From contig NZ_CASEGO010000043.1 of assembly GCF_949287625.1 (NCBI RefSeq), positions 1 to 21,199 on the forward strand: a stretch of 21,199 nt of DNA, in the 5' to 3' direction. The notes beneath the pieces were generated by a model that saw only the letters and a program-made list of their open reading frames with translations, did not search any database and was not told the origin of the DNA. Made by a program: the position numbers and the translations under genes. Position 1 is the stretch's first letter. The number at the start of each line of letters is the position of its first letter. Positions 1-8,129 of the stretch are shown here, piece by piece. Source of the DNA: an uncultured Brachyspira sp. (GTDB lineage Bacteria; Spirochaetota; Brachyspiria; Brachyspirales; Brachyspiraceae).

Positions 1-105
1 AAAGAATACATTCTACTTTAAATTATGATACTCCTATGCTATACTTTAAGAAATTAAGGAATACTTAAATGCAATATGTATGGAACCCGTGCAATTTTTA
101 TAAAG

Positions 106-996
106 TTATATACTATTAAGTTTTTTTATAGCCTCTTCTATAGCTTCCATTTTAGCCTCATATTTGTTGATTTCCTCTATTCGGTTTATACCGTCGCAAG
201 CCTGCCATAATGAAACTAGAGCAACATAATCTTCTGCTCTATCATCTATATTATAATTATCAAAATGATAAGTTATACCTGAAAGAACACACTCAAAATC
301 TGTAATAACAGCATCGTACATCTTTTCAGCTTTTTCAAAATCCTCTATTTCCTCAAAGCATAAAGCAGTCTTTATCATGTCCGGACCAACTAAACCTCTG
401 TAGTTAGACATAACATTGCATGTAATATAGCTTTTATAATACATAACTTCCGCCCTAGATCTGGCATCTCCTGCTATTTCTGAAAAATCTGAAAGAACAT
501 CCAATATAGCCCTGTATATAGACGAAGTTATAACTATACTTACTCTATTAATGGCAGCAGAATCTTTAAAGCCTGATACTATATTATGAGATATCTTTGA
601 AATAAGTTCATATATACTTTTTACCAAAATGTTAAGCTCTTCTCTATACCCGCCAAAATAGAAAGCATATATGAATCTTACAAAATCGCCGTATAATAAT
701 GCATTATTCGCTGTTAAATTAAAATCTATATTATCTATACCGCTTATATCTTTATTATCAATTAAATTTTTTATAACTTTAATAACACTCCCGTCATCTT
801 CATAATGAAGTTTTGAATTTTCTGAAGTAAATAATTCTATAGCATTTAATTTTCTTTTTCCGCTAAACTCTCTTATATAGGAGTTCAATGTAGATTTAGC
901 TAAAAAAGTATTGCCTACAGATAACGGCTTTAATATATCAGAATATTCACCATTAAATAGCTCATTAACTAGATGTTTTATTTCTTTAGTAGTCAT
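106..996 (-). CDS. Hypothetical mostly helical protein, 296 aa
   Basis: I do not recognise this protein. The start at 996 (MTTKEIKH...) is preferred over an in-frame ATG at 1011 because GAGG lies about 8 bases upstream of it; the upstream ATG would overlap that ribosome binding site. No signal peptide, lipobox or clear membrane segment is visible. The sequence looks largely helical. Near residues 210-235 a stretch around ALCFEEIEDFEKAEKMYDAV has the spacing of a TPR-like helix pair, but one such unit is not enough to call a TPR protein. It ends in a charged helix rich in Glu and Lys. It is divergent from the U32 gene at 1120, with about 120 bases between them. Function unknown; confident only that it is a real coding region, from its length and its ribosome binding site. 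Confidence 0.75.
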   Translation of the reverse strand: MTTKEIKHLVNELFNGEYSDILKPLSVGNTFLAKSTLNSYIREFSGKRKLNAIELFTSENSKLHYEDDGSVIKVIKNLIDNKDISGIDNIDFNLTANNALLYGDFVRFIYAFYFGGYREELNILVKSIYELISKISHNIVSGFKDSAAINRVSIVITSSIYRAILDVLSDFSEIAGDARSRAEVMYYKSYITCNVMSNYRGLVGPDMIKTALCFEEIEDFEKAEKMYDAVITDFECVLSGITYHFDNYNIDDRAEDYVALVSLWQACDGINRIEEINKYEAKMEAIEEAIKKLNSI

Positions 997-1119
997 AAAA
1001 AATAACCTCATTATTTTTATATATAATAATAGTATAGTAAATAATCATTAAATAATATATACTTTTTATTAATTTTAATATAAAATACACAAAATAAAAA
1101 CTGATAGGATATATAAATA

Positions 1120-2355
1120 ATGGAACTTTTAGCACCAGCTGGAAATAAAGAAAAATTAGAAGTAGCATATCATTACGGAGCAGACGCTGCATATATAGGC
1201 GGAGCATTATTTAATTTAAGACATCAAAGCAAAAATACTACAATAGAAGAACTTGCTGAATGCAGAGAGCTTGCAAAAAAATTAAATAAAAAAATGTATT
1301 TAACTTTAAATGCTTTTTTGCATGAATATGATAAAAATAATTTAAAAGAATATCTAAAAGAAATTCAAAACTTAAATATAGATGCTTTCATAGTTTCAGA
1401 TTTAGGAGTACTAGGAATAGTTAAAGAAATTATACCAGAAGCTAATATTCATATAAGTACTCAGGCTTCTGTAACCAACAGCTATTCATGCAAAATATAT
1501 GAAAGTCTTGGAGCAAGCAGAATAATACTTGCAAGAGAATTATCACTAGATGAAATAAAAGAAATCAGAGATAATACTGACTTGGAATTAGAAACTTTTG
1601 TACATGGTGCAGTGTGTATGTCATACTCTGGAAGATGTTTATTATCAAATTTTCTTAATAACAGAGATGCAAACGGAGGAGAATGCTCACAGGTTTGCAG
1701 ATGGAATTTCAAAACATACATAGAAGAAAAAACAAGACCGGGCGAGTTTATGGAAATAGAAGAAGGAGAAAATCATTCTACAATATTAAGCAGCAGAGAT
1801 TTGCAGATGGCTGAATATTTGCATTTGCTCCAGAAAGCTGGTATTGACTCCATAAAAATAGAAGGAAGAATGAAAAGCGTATATTATGTTGCAAATACTG
1901 TGAGGGTTTATAGAGTATTATTAGACTTACTTGACAGAATAGGATACGATTCATACCCTGAAGCAATAAAAAAAGAACCTATTGCAAGTTATTTAAAAGA
2001 ACTTGATACCATAAGCAGAAGAGAAAGCGATACTGGTTTTTATTTCGGAAGAGATAATATCAAGCCTACATTAAAAGGATATTTGAAAGGCAGAAGACTT
2101 ATGGGCATGATTTCTGATGACACTGAAGAATACGCAAAAATTACAGTATACAACACTATAAAAAATGGTGACAATTTAGTATATATAGGCAAAGATTTTA
2201 TTAATCATAATGATAACCGATTCAAACTATTTATAAAAACAGAAGATAATGAGTTTGTAGAAGTTGATAATATTAGAAATATAGATAATGCATATATAAA
2301 ATCAGGGGCTCATGATTTTAAAAAATATGATATTATAACTATAGAAGAAAATTAA
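1120..2355 (+). CDS. Peptidase U32 family protein (TrhP/YegQ-like, probable tRNA hydroxylation factor)
   Basis: A 411-aa member of the U32 family. The N-terminus MELLAPAGNKEKLEVAYHYGA is the typical opening of its TIM-barrel domain. The family signature is complete at about residues 158-173 (ETF-HGAVCMSYSGRC), and four cysteines, C166, C173, C189 and C193, match the iron-sulfur ligands known in bacterial TrhP/YegQ proteins, which act in prephenate-dependent 5-hydroxyuridine formation at the tRNA wobble base. IKIEGRMKS near residue 247 is another conserved block. A C-terminal beta-rich region follows. Protease activity is historical naming and not supported here. RNA-modifying relatives such as RlhA exist, so the exact substrate is inferred. 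It is followed after 18 bases by ruvX, so the two are probably cotranscribed. Confidence 0.9.
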   Translation: MELLAPAGNKEKLEVAYHYGADAAYIGGALFNLRHQSKNTTIEELAECRELAKKLNKKMYLTLNAFLHEYDKNNLKEYLKEIQNLNIDAFIVSDLGVLGIVKEIIPEANIHISTQASVTNSYSCKIYESLGASRIILARELSLDEIKEIRDNTDLELETFVHGAVCMSYSGRCLLSNFLNNRDANGGECSQVCRWNFKTYIEEKTRPGEFMEIEEGENHSTILSSRDLQMAEYLHLLQKAGIDSIKIEGRMKSVYYVANTVRVYRVLLDLLDRIGYDSYPEAIKKEPIASYLKELDTISRRESDTGFYFGRDNIKPTLKGYLKGRRLMGMISDDTEEYAKITVYNTIKNGDNLVYIGKDFINHNDNRFKLFIKTEDNEFVEVDNIRNIDNAYIKSGAHDFKKYDIITIEEN

Positions 2356-2373
2356 AAGAATATTAAAAAAAAT

Positions 2374-2799
2374 ATGGTACTTGGTGTAGATTTCGGACGC
2401 AAAAAGACTGGCACTGCTTTTATGGATATGAATATAAAAATTCCTTTTCCTTTGCTTCTTATAGAAGAAAGCAATGCAAGAAAAGTTAAGCGTGCTTTGA
2501 TGGATATAATAGAAGAAAAAAATATTGATACCGTTGTCTTCGGACTTCCTTTATCTGATGAAGGCAAAGAAAGCGAATGGTGTTCTGAGATAAGACGTTT
2601 TTCTGAGTTTTTATTAAAAAGCGTCAAAGTAAATGTTGTTTTTGTCGATGAATACGGCACTTCAAAAGAGGCTGATTATATATTAAGAGGAAAAAAAAAT
2701 AGTGTTAAAAAAAAAGCTAATGATTTGATAGCTGCCGTTTTAATATTAGAAAATTATTTGAACGTTTTAAATATGAATAATAAAAATGATGACTTATAA
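2374..2799 (+). CDS. ruvX: RuvX/YqgF family Holliday-junction-resolvase-like / pre-16S rRNA nuclease
   Basis: A 141-aa RNase H-fold protein, the usual length for YqgF. Seen in order: GVDFGRKKTG with D6, the first acidic residue; VVFGLPLSDEGKES at about 55-67; VDEYGTSKEA with D92/E93 at 91-100; and NDLIAAVLILENYL with D117 near the C-terminus. These are the conserved blocks of the family, which is linked to 16S rRNA 5'-end maturation and was first predicted as a resolvase. The start is fixed by the beta-strand opening MVLGVDFG. No good Shine-Dalgarno precedes it, so translation may depend on coupling with the U32 gene that ends 18 bases upstream. Confidence 0.9.
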   Translation: MVLGVDFGRKKTGTAFMDMNIKIPFPLLLIEESNARKVKRALMDIIEEKNIDTVVFGLPLSDEGKESEWCSEIRRFSEFLLKSVKVNVVFVDEYGTSKEADYILRGKKNSVKKKANDLIAAVLILENYLNVLNMNNKNDDL

Positions 2800-2831
2800 C
2801 TATTTACTATTTTTATAATTAAATAGTTATA
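2795..2831 (+). terminator. Perfect 12-bp hairpin over the ruvX stop, possible weak terminator
   Basis: TATAACTATTTA at 2795-2806 and TAAATAGTTATA at 2820-2831 are perfect inverted repeats with a 13-base loop. The left arm contains the ruvX stop codon. There is no proper run of T after it, so it may attenuate transcription or protect a 3' end rather than terminate. Confidence 0.4.
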
Positions 2832-2884
2832 TATTAATAATTAAAAAATATAAGTTTTAAAAATATAACAAAAGGTAATAAAAT

Positions 2885-3814
2885 ATGAATCAAAATATAA
2901 CTAAAAAATATATAACATTATCATCTATAATAGCAGTATTAATAATAATATTAATAGCTGTAATTCTATTAAAAAATAAAGGTTACTCCTTACCTACCCT
3001 AAAATCAATAAATTCAAATATATCCGAAATTATTATAAACAGAGGAGCTAATGAAACTATATCAATAAAATATAATGATAATAAATGGACTGTTAATGAT
3101 AAATATAATGCTGACAATTCATTGATAGAAGCTATGACAAATGCATTAAACATTATTCAGCCTACAGAAATAGTTTCAAGGGGTGATGATGATGCTTTAT
3201 TAAAATATAAATTATCTGATGATGAAGTATTATCAGTTGAAGCATTTGACAGTTCTTCAAAAAATGTTAGAAATATAAAGTTCGGTATGAAATCAGCATT
3301 TGGAAATAGTGTATACGCTAAAATAAATAATGATAAAAATATATATTTGCTTGGAAATACATCTTCTAATCCTAAAGATATATTTGATAAAACAGAAAAT
3401 GATTTGATAAATAAAACTATTTCAAAAATAAAAAATGATGATATAGAAAATATAACTATAGAATATAATAATAATGCATATACTTTAGAAAAGCCTAAAG
3501 ATAATACAAACAATGTATGGATTAAAACTTGGAATAATGCAGAAGTAAAAGCTAATGATGTTTATACAAGCGTATTTACATTGGCTAATTTAAATGCTGA
3601 CGGATTAATAACTAATGAAAATATAAATAAAAATAATACGCTATATAAAATCAATATAAAAACTTCTGACAACAACAATAAAACATACGAAATATTAAAC
3701 AAACTAGATGACAATAATTATGAAATAGTTAATACTGATGATAATAACAGATATTATATGACAGAAAATTCATTTAATACTTTTATAGAGGCGATTAATT
3801 ACATAACCAAATAA
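2885..3814 (+). CDS. DUF4340 domain protein with N-terminal membrane anchor
   Basis: 309 aa. A single hydrophobic segment at about residues 10-29 (ITLSSIIAVLIIILIAVILL) follows a short Lys-containing N-terminus, which fits a signal anchor with the rest outside the cytoplasm. The remainder is beta-rich and Asn/Asp-rich: ISIKYNDNKWTVNDKYNADNS, then a region resembling DUF4340 (residues about 60-160: KYKLSDDEVLSVEAF, KNVRNIKFGMKSAFGNSVYAKIN, NIYLLGN), and a second similar half. DUF4340 proteins often accompany GldG-type ABC systems, but no such genes lie here, so the role is open. AAAGG lies about 8 bases before the ATG. It is separated from ruvX by 85 bases and followed by a terminator. Confidence 0.75.
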   Translation: MNQNITKKYITLSSIIAVLIIILIAVILLKNKGYSLPTLKSINSNISEIIINRGANETISIKYNDNKWTVNDKYNADNSLIEAMTNALNIIQPTEIVSRGDDDALLKYKLSDDEVLSVEAFDSSSKNVRNIKFGMKSAFGNSVYAKINNDKNIYLLGNTSSNPKDIFDKTENDLINKTISKIKNDDIENITIEYNNNAYTLEKPKDNTNNVWIKTWNNAEVKANDVYTSVFTLANLNADGLITNENINKNNTLYKINIKTSDNNNKTYEILNKLDDNNYEIVNTDDNNRYYMTENSFNTFIEAINYITK

Positions 3815-3872
3815 TTATTTAAAAAAATTTAAGAAAATAAAAATATTTAAAAGATATTGATAATTTATAATA

Positions 3873-3902
3873 AAGGCTTTGCGGTGCAGAGCCTTATTTT
3901 TT
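3873..3902 (+). terminator. Intrinsic terminator after the DUF4340 gene
   Basis: AAGGCTTTGC (3873-3882) pairs with GCAGAGCCTT (3886-3895), a 10-bp stem with one G-U pair and a 3-base loop, followed by A and six T. It lies between convergent genes. On the minus strand the following tract is less T-rich, so it mainly serves the plus-strand gene. Confidence 0.85.
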
Positions 3903-3909
3903 ATATAAA

Positions 3910-4743
3910 TTACATAGTGAAAGACTCGCCCAAATATACTTTACGTGCTAATGGGTTATTAACTATCTCTTCAGGAGTACCTTTTACTAATATCTGACCA
4001 TTACCCATAATATATGCTCTGTCTGTAATTCTCAAAGTTTCACGTACATTGTGGTCAGTAATTAATATTCCAAGACCTTTATCTTTAAGAGAAGCTATAA
4101 TATTTTGTATATCTATAACAGCAATAGGGTCAACTCCTGCAAAAGGCTCATCTAATAATATAAACTTAGGATTAACAGTTAACGCCCTTGCTATCTCGCA
4201 TCTTCGCCTTTCGCCTCCAGAAAGAGTATATCCGTTTTGTTTTCTAACATGAGTTATATTAAACTCTTCAAGAAGCATATCTGTTATATCCATTCTATCC
4301 TTTGCAGATAACGCTTTATTATATTCAAGTATTGAAAGTAAATTATCTTCTACCGACATCTTACGGAAAATAGAAGCCTCCTGAGGAAGATATCCTATTC
4401 CAAGTGTAGCTCTCTGATGCATATGAAGATTCGTAATATCCAAATCATTCAAATATACATTTCCCGCAGTAGCTTTAACAAAACCTACTGTAATGTAAAA
4501 GCTAGTAGTTTTACCAGCACCATTAGGTCCTAAAAGCCCTACTACTTCTCCTTGTTTTACACTATAAGAAATATCGCCTATTATTTTTCTTTTACCGTAA
4601 TATTTTGTAAGATTGACAGCACGTATCTCATAGGGATTTGATTTATCATAATTAAAGAAATTTTCTGCTGTTATTGGATTTGCAGAGGGTATATTACTGA
4701 CATCATCTTTTTTTTTGAAAATATTTAAAAATTTACCAAGCAT
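3910..4743 (-). CDS. lptB: LPS export ABC transporter ATP-binding protein LptB
   Basis: 277 aa with every ABC ATPase motif: Walker A GPNGAGKT at 72-79, Q-loop LPQEASIF with Q121, signature LSGGERRR at 174-181, Walker B FILLDEP at 194-200, FAGVDP D-loop, and H-loop TDHNVRETL with H231. The blocks GIGYLPQEASIFR, FILLDEPFAGVDP, ITDHNVRETL and the ending KVYLGE-F are diagnostic for LptB, the cytoplasmic ATPase that drives LPS or LOS extraction with LptF/LptG. About 37 extra N-terminal residues (MLGKFLNIFKKKDD...) precede the usual start; an AGAGAGGG purine tract sits just before the ATG, which supports this start. It lies 33 bases downstream of a ferritin gene with no terminator seen between, so the two may share a transcript. 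Confidence 0.93.
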   Translation of the reverse strand: MLGKFLNIFKKKDDVSNIPSANPITAENFFNYDKSNPYEIRAVNLTKYYGKRKIIGDISYSVKQGEVVGLLGPNGAGKTTSFYITVGFVKATAGNVYLNDLDITNLHMHQRATLGIGYLPQEASIFRKMSVEDNLLSILEYNKALSAKDRMDITDMLLEEFNITHVRKQNGYTLSGGERRRCEIARALTVNPKFILLDEPFAGVDPIAVIDIQNIIASLKDKGLGILITDHNVRETLRITDRAYIMGNGQILVKGTPEEIVNNPLARKVYLGESFTM

Positions 4744-4775
4744 ATACCCTCTCTATTTTATTTTTTATTATAAAA

Positions 4776-5306
4776 TTATAAATTTACACTTGCGCCATGT
4801 TTTTCAGCATCCAAATTACCAATAGCTTTATCAAATGTATATAAATTTCTGCCTTTTAAATCACCCAAGATTTTTATTTTATCAAGAATATCATTAAATA
4901 ATTCCTGTTCTTCAAGCTGTTCTTGTATAAACCAATCTAAGAATCTTAAAGTAATATAATCTTTTTTATCAAAAGAATGTCCTACAAGTTCATTTATACA
5001 TGAAGTAATATATTCTTCATGTTTAACTACTGTTTCAAATAAATCTTCTACTGATTTAAAATCATTCTGAGGAGCATGCATTTCTCCTATAGTAGCCTGA
5101 CCTCCCACTTTGTTAATAAAATCTCTAAACTTTTCAAAATGTTCTAATTCTTCTCTGTAATGACCATATAAAAATTTACTGCATCCTTTAAGTCCTTGTT
5201 TATCACACCAGCTAGCCATATTAAAATAAAGACTTGCTGAATACAATTCTTTATTTAATTGAACATTTAATGCTTTAATTGTTTCTTCATTATTAATTAT
5301 AGACAT
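4776..5306 (-). CDS. ftnA: Ferritin (FtnA-type), copy 1
   Basis: 176 aa, the size of a bacterial non-haem ferritin, which stores iron as a 24-subunit cytoplasmic shell. The ferroxidase residues of E. coli FtnA can all be placed with a shift of three: E20, E53, H56, E97 and Q130, with the third-site acids E129 and E133 also present. Conserved blocks are LYSASLYFNMASWCD near 21-35, LYGHYREELEHFEKF at 46-60, HEEYITSCIN at 96-105 and FIQEQLEEQELF at 126-137. AAAAGGAG lies 8 bases before the start. It is 41% or more like the second ferritin at 9880 by eye, with the same start MSII, so they are paralogues. It reads towards lptB. Confidence 0.93.
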   Translation of the reverse strand: MSIINNEETIKALNVQLNKELYSASLYFNMASWCDKQGLKGCSKFLYGHYREELEHFEKFRDFINKVGGQATIGEMHAPQNDFKSVEDLFETVVKHEEYITSCINELVGHSFDKKDYITLRFLDWFIQEQLEEQELFNDILDKIKILGDLKGRNLYTFDKAIGNLDAEKHGASVNL

Positions 5307-5361
5307 AATAAAAACTCCTTTTAAATATATATTTTATAGCCTTTTTATTTTATATTAATGT

Positions 5362-5400
5362 ATTAATCTTTACAATACTAAAAATGAATGAAAGATTAAT
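5362..5400 (-). promoter_or_regulatory. Inverted repeat in the ferritin-1 upstream region
   Basis: ATTAATCTTT (5362-5371) and AAAGATTAAT (5391-5400) form a perfect 10-bp inverted repeat about 55-95 bases upstream of the ferritin-1 start. A plausible promoter on the minus strand (TTGTAA then a TATAAA/TAAAAT hexamer) begins inside it, so it could be an operator. No regulator can be named from this. Confidence 0.3.
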
Positions 5401-5493
5401 AATATATTTTTACATTATAACATATTTTCTAAAAATATCATGTGTTAATAATTTTTATAATATTATAAATTCATTTTTTTATTAATAAAGCAC

Positions 5494-5521
5494 TTGCAGA
5501 AAAATAAAAAAAGTATATAAT
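5494..5521 (+). promoter_or_regulatory. Sigma-70-type promoter for the speD leader
   Basis: TTGCAG at 5494-5499 and TATAAT at 5516-5521 with a 16-base spacer predict a start near 5528. No other good promoter lies closer to speD, and the 41 bases between the leader terminator and the speD start are too few to hold a separate one clear of the terminator. Confidence 0.75.
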
Positions 5522-5527
5522 AAACTG

Positions 5528-5838
5528 CGTAATAGAAAATCGAGTGGTTTATTTGATTGCTATTGCATCCATTTTGGTAAAATTATTTTGACCTTAACCT
5601 TCACAAAAGGGGAAAAGAGGCCATACGGACAGCCGGGTCAAAAGCCGATTTGCGATTCAATCGTGTTAAATTATTTATAAGGAATAAACGTACTTGTGAA
5701 TGATCAACATGAGCAGTAAAAGTATAAATTACTGTATAGGCTCAAATAAACTAAAAAATAGTTAAAGATCTAATCAAGTACAATTATTTATCTTTATGTA
5801 AGGAAACTTATGTTAGAAAAATAATTGTATTTTTTTAT
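5528..5838 (+). ncRNA. Structured leader RNA of the spe operon, candidate riboswitch or attenuator
   Basis: About 310 bases between promoter and terminator, more GC-rich in the middle (about 5592-5665) than any intergenic DNA around it. Pairings I can see: TTTTGACC (5586-5593) with GGTCAAAA (5636-5643), enclosing a CCTT/AAGG hairpin (5598-5610) and a CGG-ACAG-CCG hairpin (5626-5635); CGATT (5648-5652) with AATCG (5660-5664); CAGTAA with TTACTG near 5714-5734; AACTA/TAGTT near 5749-5763; and GTACTTG (5691-5697) with CAAGTAC (5775-5781). The last pairing uses bases of the terminator's left arm, so both cannot form together. I compared it by memory with SAM-I, SAM-II, SAM-III, cobalamin, lysine, glycine, guanidine, T-box, tmRNA and RNase P RNA signatures and none fits. 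A free-standing small RNA is the alternative. Confidence 0.6.
5776..5836 (+). terminator. Intrinsic terminator upstream of speD
   Basis: TACAATTATTT (5779-5789) pairs perfectly with AAATAATTGTA (5819-5829); flanking A-U and G-U pairs extend the base. An inner hairpin TAAG-GAAA-CTTA (5799-5810) caps it. A run of seven T (5830-5836) follows. It stands 41 bases before the speD start codon, so full termination would silence the operon unless regulated. Confidence 0.8.
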
Positions 5839-5877
5839 ATAAGATTTCCTTCTGCACAAGATGTGAGGAGGATTTTT

Positions 5878-6690
5878 ATGCCGGACAAGATTAAACTATA
5901 CGGGTTTAATAATCTTACAAAAAGTTTAAGTTTCAATATCTACGATGTCTGCTACGCAAAAACAGAACCAGAACAAAGAAAGTATATAGATTATATTGAT
6001 GAGCAGTATAACTCTAAAAGATTAACTGAAATACTTTGCAATGTAACTGACTTAATAGGGGCTCATATACTAAACATATCAAAACAGGATTATGACCCTC
6101 AAGGTGCAAGCGTAACTATACTAATTTCAGAAGAGCCTTTAAATGATACTGTGCTTGATGAAACATGCAATAAAGGCAATATCGCATTTGTAGAAAAAGA
6201 AACAGTATGTGCACATTTAGATAAAAGCCATATAACAGTACATACATACCCAGAGTATCACCCAAATAAAAGCATATCATCATTCAGAGTTGATATTGAT
6301 GTGTCTACTTGCGGTAAAATATCCCCTCTTAAAACTCTTAATTATTTAATACAATGCTTTGATTCTGATATAATATCAATAGACTATAGAGTTAGAGGAT
6401 TTACACGTACAATAGACGGAAAAAAATGCTTTATAGATCATAAAATAACAAGTATACAGGATTATATAAGCGAAGAAATTCAAGAAAGATACGATGCCCA
6501 TGACATAAATATATATAGTGCAAATATATTTCATACTATGATGATAATTAAAGAACTTAATCTCAGTAATTATCTCTTTGGAAAAGATGTTAATGAGTTT
6601 ACTCCAAAGGAAAGACTTAAAATATCTAATGATCTTCGTCAGGAAATGATAGAAATATATTCAGGAAGCAATGTATACGATAATGAATAG
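5878..6690 (+). CDS. speD: S-adenosylmethionine decarboxylase proenzyme SpeD
   Basis: 270 aa, close to the E. coli enzyme in length and type. It makes decarboxylated SAM, the aminopropyl donor for spermidine. The self-processing site is visible in HLDKSHITVHTYPEYHP: cleavage between K116 and S117 would turn the serine into the pyruvoyl cofactor, with H122 and E126 following, and C145 in DVSTCGKISP matches the catalytic cysteine region. The start at 5878 is chosen because AGGAGG (5866-5871) sits six bases upstream; the in-frame ATG at 5863 would place that ribosome binding site inside the gene. It is the first gene of the polyamine unit and lies directly behind a terminator-containing leader. 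Confidence 0.95.
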   Translation: MPDKIKLYGFNNLTKSLSFNIYDVCYAKTEPEQRKYIDYIDEQYNSKRLTEILCNVTDLIGAHILNISKQDYDPQGASVTILISEEPLNDTVLDETCNKGNIAFVEKETVCAHLDKSHITVHTYPEYHPNKSISSFRVDIDVSTCGKISPLKTLNYLIQCFDSDIISIDYRVRGFTRTIDGKKCFIDHKITSIQDYISEEIQERYDAHDINIYSANIFHTMMIIKELNLSNYLFGKDVNEFTPKERLKISNDLRQEMIEIYSGSNVYDNE

Positions 6691-8128
6691 ACAAGAGAGA
6701 ACCCCTATTGTTGAAGCATTAAAACAATACAGAAAAAAAAGAATAGTAAGTTTCGATGTACCAGGTCATAAGCAGGGAAAAAGCACAAAAGTTTTAATAG
6801 ATGTACTTGGAGAAAAATGCGTTCAAATAGATTATAATTCATCAAAGCCTTTAGACAATGCCACTCACCCTATAGGAGTTATAAAAGAAGCTCAGGAATT
6901 AATGGCGGAAGCATTTAAAGCTAAAGAATCATTTTTTATGGTTGGCGGTACTACTTCTGCTGTTCAGGCTATGATATTTACTGCATGCAAATATGGAGAT
7001 AAAATAATACTCCCTAGAAATGTTCATAAAAGTGCTATTAATGCTCTTGTTTTATGCGGTGCTGTACCTATATATGTAAATCCTGGGGTAAATAAGGAAT
7101 TGGGTATATCTTTGGGAATGTCTGTAGAGGATATAAAAAATGCAGTAGAAAAAAACCCAGATGCTAAAGCTATATTCGTTAATAACCCTACCTACTACGG
7201 AATATGCTCTGACTTAAAAAAAATAGTAGAATTAGCTCATAAAAATAATATGCTTGTTTTAGCAGATGAAGCACATGGCACACATTTTTATTTTGGTGAT
7301 AATCTTCCAATAAGTGCTATGGAAGCAGGTGCTGATATGAGCTGTGTAAGTCTTCATAAAACAGGAGGATCTCTCACCCAATCATCAGCACTTTTAATAA
7401 ATAATAATGTTAATGGAAATCATGTAAGACAGATAATTAATCTTACTATGACTACAAGCCCTAACTATATACTTATGAGCAGTTTGGATATAGCAAGAAG
7501 CGAATTAGCTATTAACGGTAAAGAAATTTTTAAAACTGTTATCAATATGGCCAACTATGCCAGAAAAGAAATTAATAAAATAGGCGACTATTATGCATTT
7601 GGTGAAGAGATAATAAACAATGATGATGTATATTCTTTTGACAATACAAAACTATGCATACATACTAGAAAAATAGGTCTTGCTGGAATTGAAGTATATG
7701 ATAAACTGCGTGATGAATACAATATACAAATAGAGTTCGGAGATATAGGAAATATTCTAGCTATAATATCAGTAGGCGACAGAACTCTTGAGCTTGAAAG
7801 ACTTATAGCAGCATTGGCAGAATTAAAAAGAAAGTATAAAAAAGATTATACTCATTTATTTGATCATGAATATATTAATCCAATAGTAAAATACAGTCCT
7901 CAAAAAGCCTTTTATAGTAATAAGCATTCTGTAAAATTAGATAATTCCATAGGCAAAACTTCAGCAGAGTTTGTAATGGCATATCCTCCTGGTATACCTA
8001 TAATAGCACCTGGTGAAGAGATAACTCAAGAGATTATAACATACATAAAATATGCAAAAGAAAAAGGCTGTGTAATGCAAGGCACAGAAGATATAGAATT
8101 AAATAATATACAAGTAATGGAGGAATAA
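6683..8128 (+). CDS. speA: Arginine decarboxylase (Orn/Lys/Arg decarboxylase, fold type I, PLP)
   Basis: 481 aa from the start at 6683. FFMVGGTTSAVQAMI is the cofactor-phosphate region, VLADEAHGTHFYF holds the PLP-ring Asp and His, and SLHKTGGSLTQSS contains the Schiff-base lysine (K226). This is the B. subtilis SpeA-like group of the Orn/Lys/Arg decarboxylase family, shorter than the E. coli inducible enzymes because it lacks the wing domain. Substrate cannot be read from the sequence, but agmatinase in the same operon argues for arginine, giving agmatine. The start overlaps the speD stop (ATGAATAG), suggesting coupling; an in-frame ATG at 6671 would add four residues and its AGGA is too close, so the start is uncertain within 12 bases. 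Confidence 0.9.
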   Translation: MNRQERTPIVEALKQYRKKRIVSFDVPGHKQGKSTKVLIDVLGEKCVQIDYNSSKPLDNATHPIGVIKEAQELMAEAFKAKESFFMVGGTTSAVQAMIFTACKYGDKIILPRNVHKSAINALVLCGAVPIYVNPGVNKELGISLGMSVEDIKNAVEKNPDAKAIFVNNPTYYGICSDLKKIVELAHKNNMLVLADEAHGTHFYFGDNLPISAMEAGADMSCVSLHKTGGSLTQSSALLINNNVNGNHVRQIINLTMTTSPNYILMSSLDIARSELAINGKEIFKTVINMANYARKEINKIGDYYAFGEEIINNDDVYSFDNTKLCIHTRKIGLAGIEVYDKLRDEYNIQIEFGDIGNILAIISVGDRTLELERLIAALAELKRKYKKDYTHLFDHEYINPIVKYSPQKAFYSNKHSVKLDNSIGKTSAEFVMAYPPGIPIIAPGEEITQEIITYIKYAKEKGCVMQGTEDIELNNIQVMEE

Positions 8129-8129
8129 A

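Noticed and set aside
1..105. Possible gene fragment or RNA at the left edge
   Set aside because: No frame, hairpin with T-run or RNA signature could be supported in these 105 bases.
986..1207. 73-residue minus-strand frame over the 997-1119 intergenic region
   Set aside because: It overlaps both the start of the unknown gene and the U32 gene and is a low-complexity I/Y/L-rich translation of AT-rich DNA.
5528..5838. tmRNA, RNase P RNA, SRP RNA or a known SAM riboswitch
   Set aside because: No tRNA-like ends or terminal CCA, no GAGGAAAGUCC P4 block, no SRP tetraloop domain and no SAM-I/II/III core were found by eye; kept as an unassigned leader.
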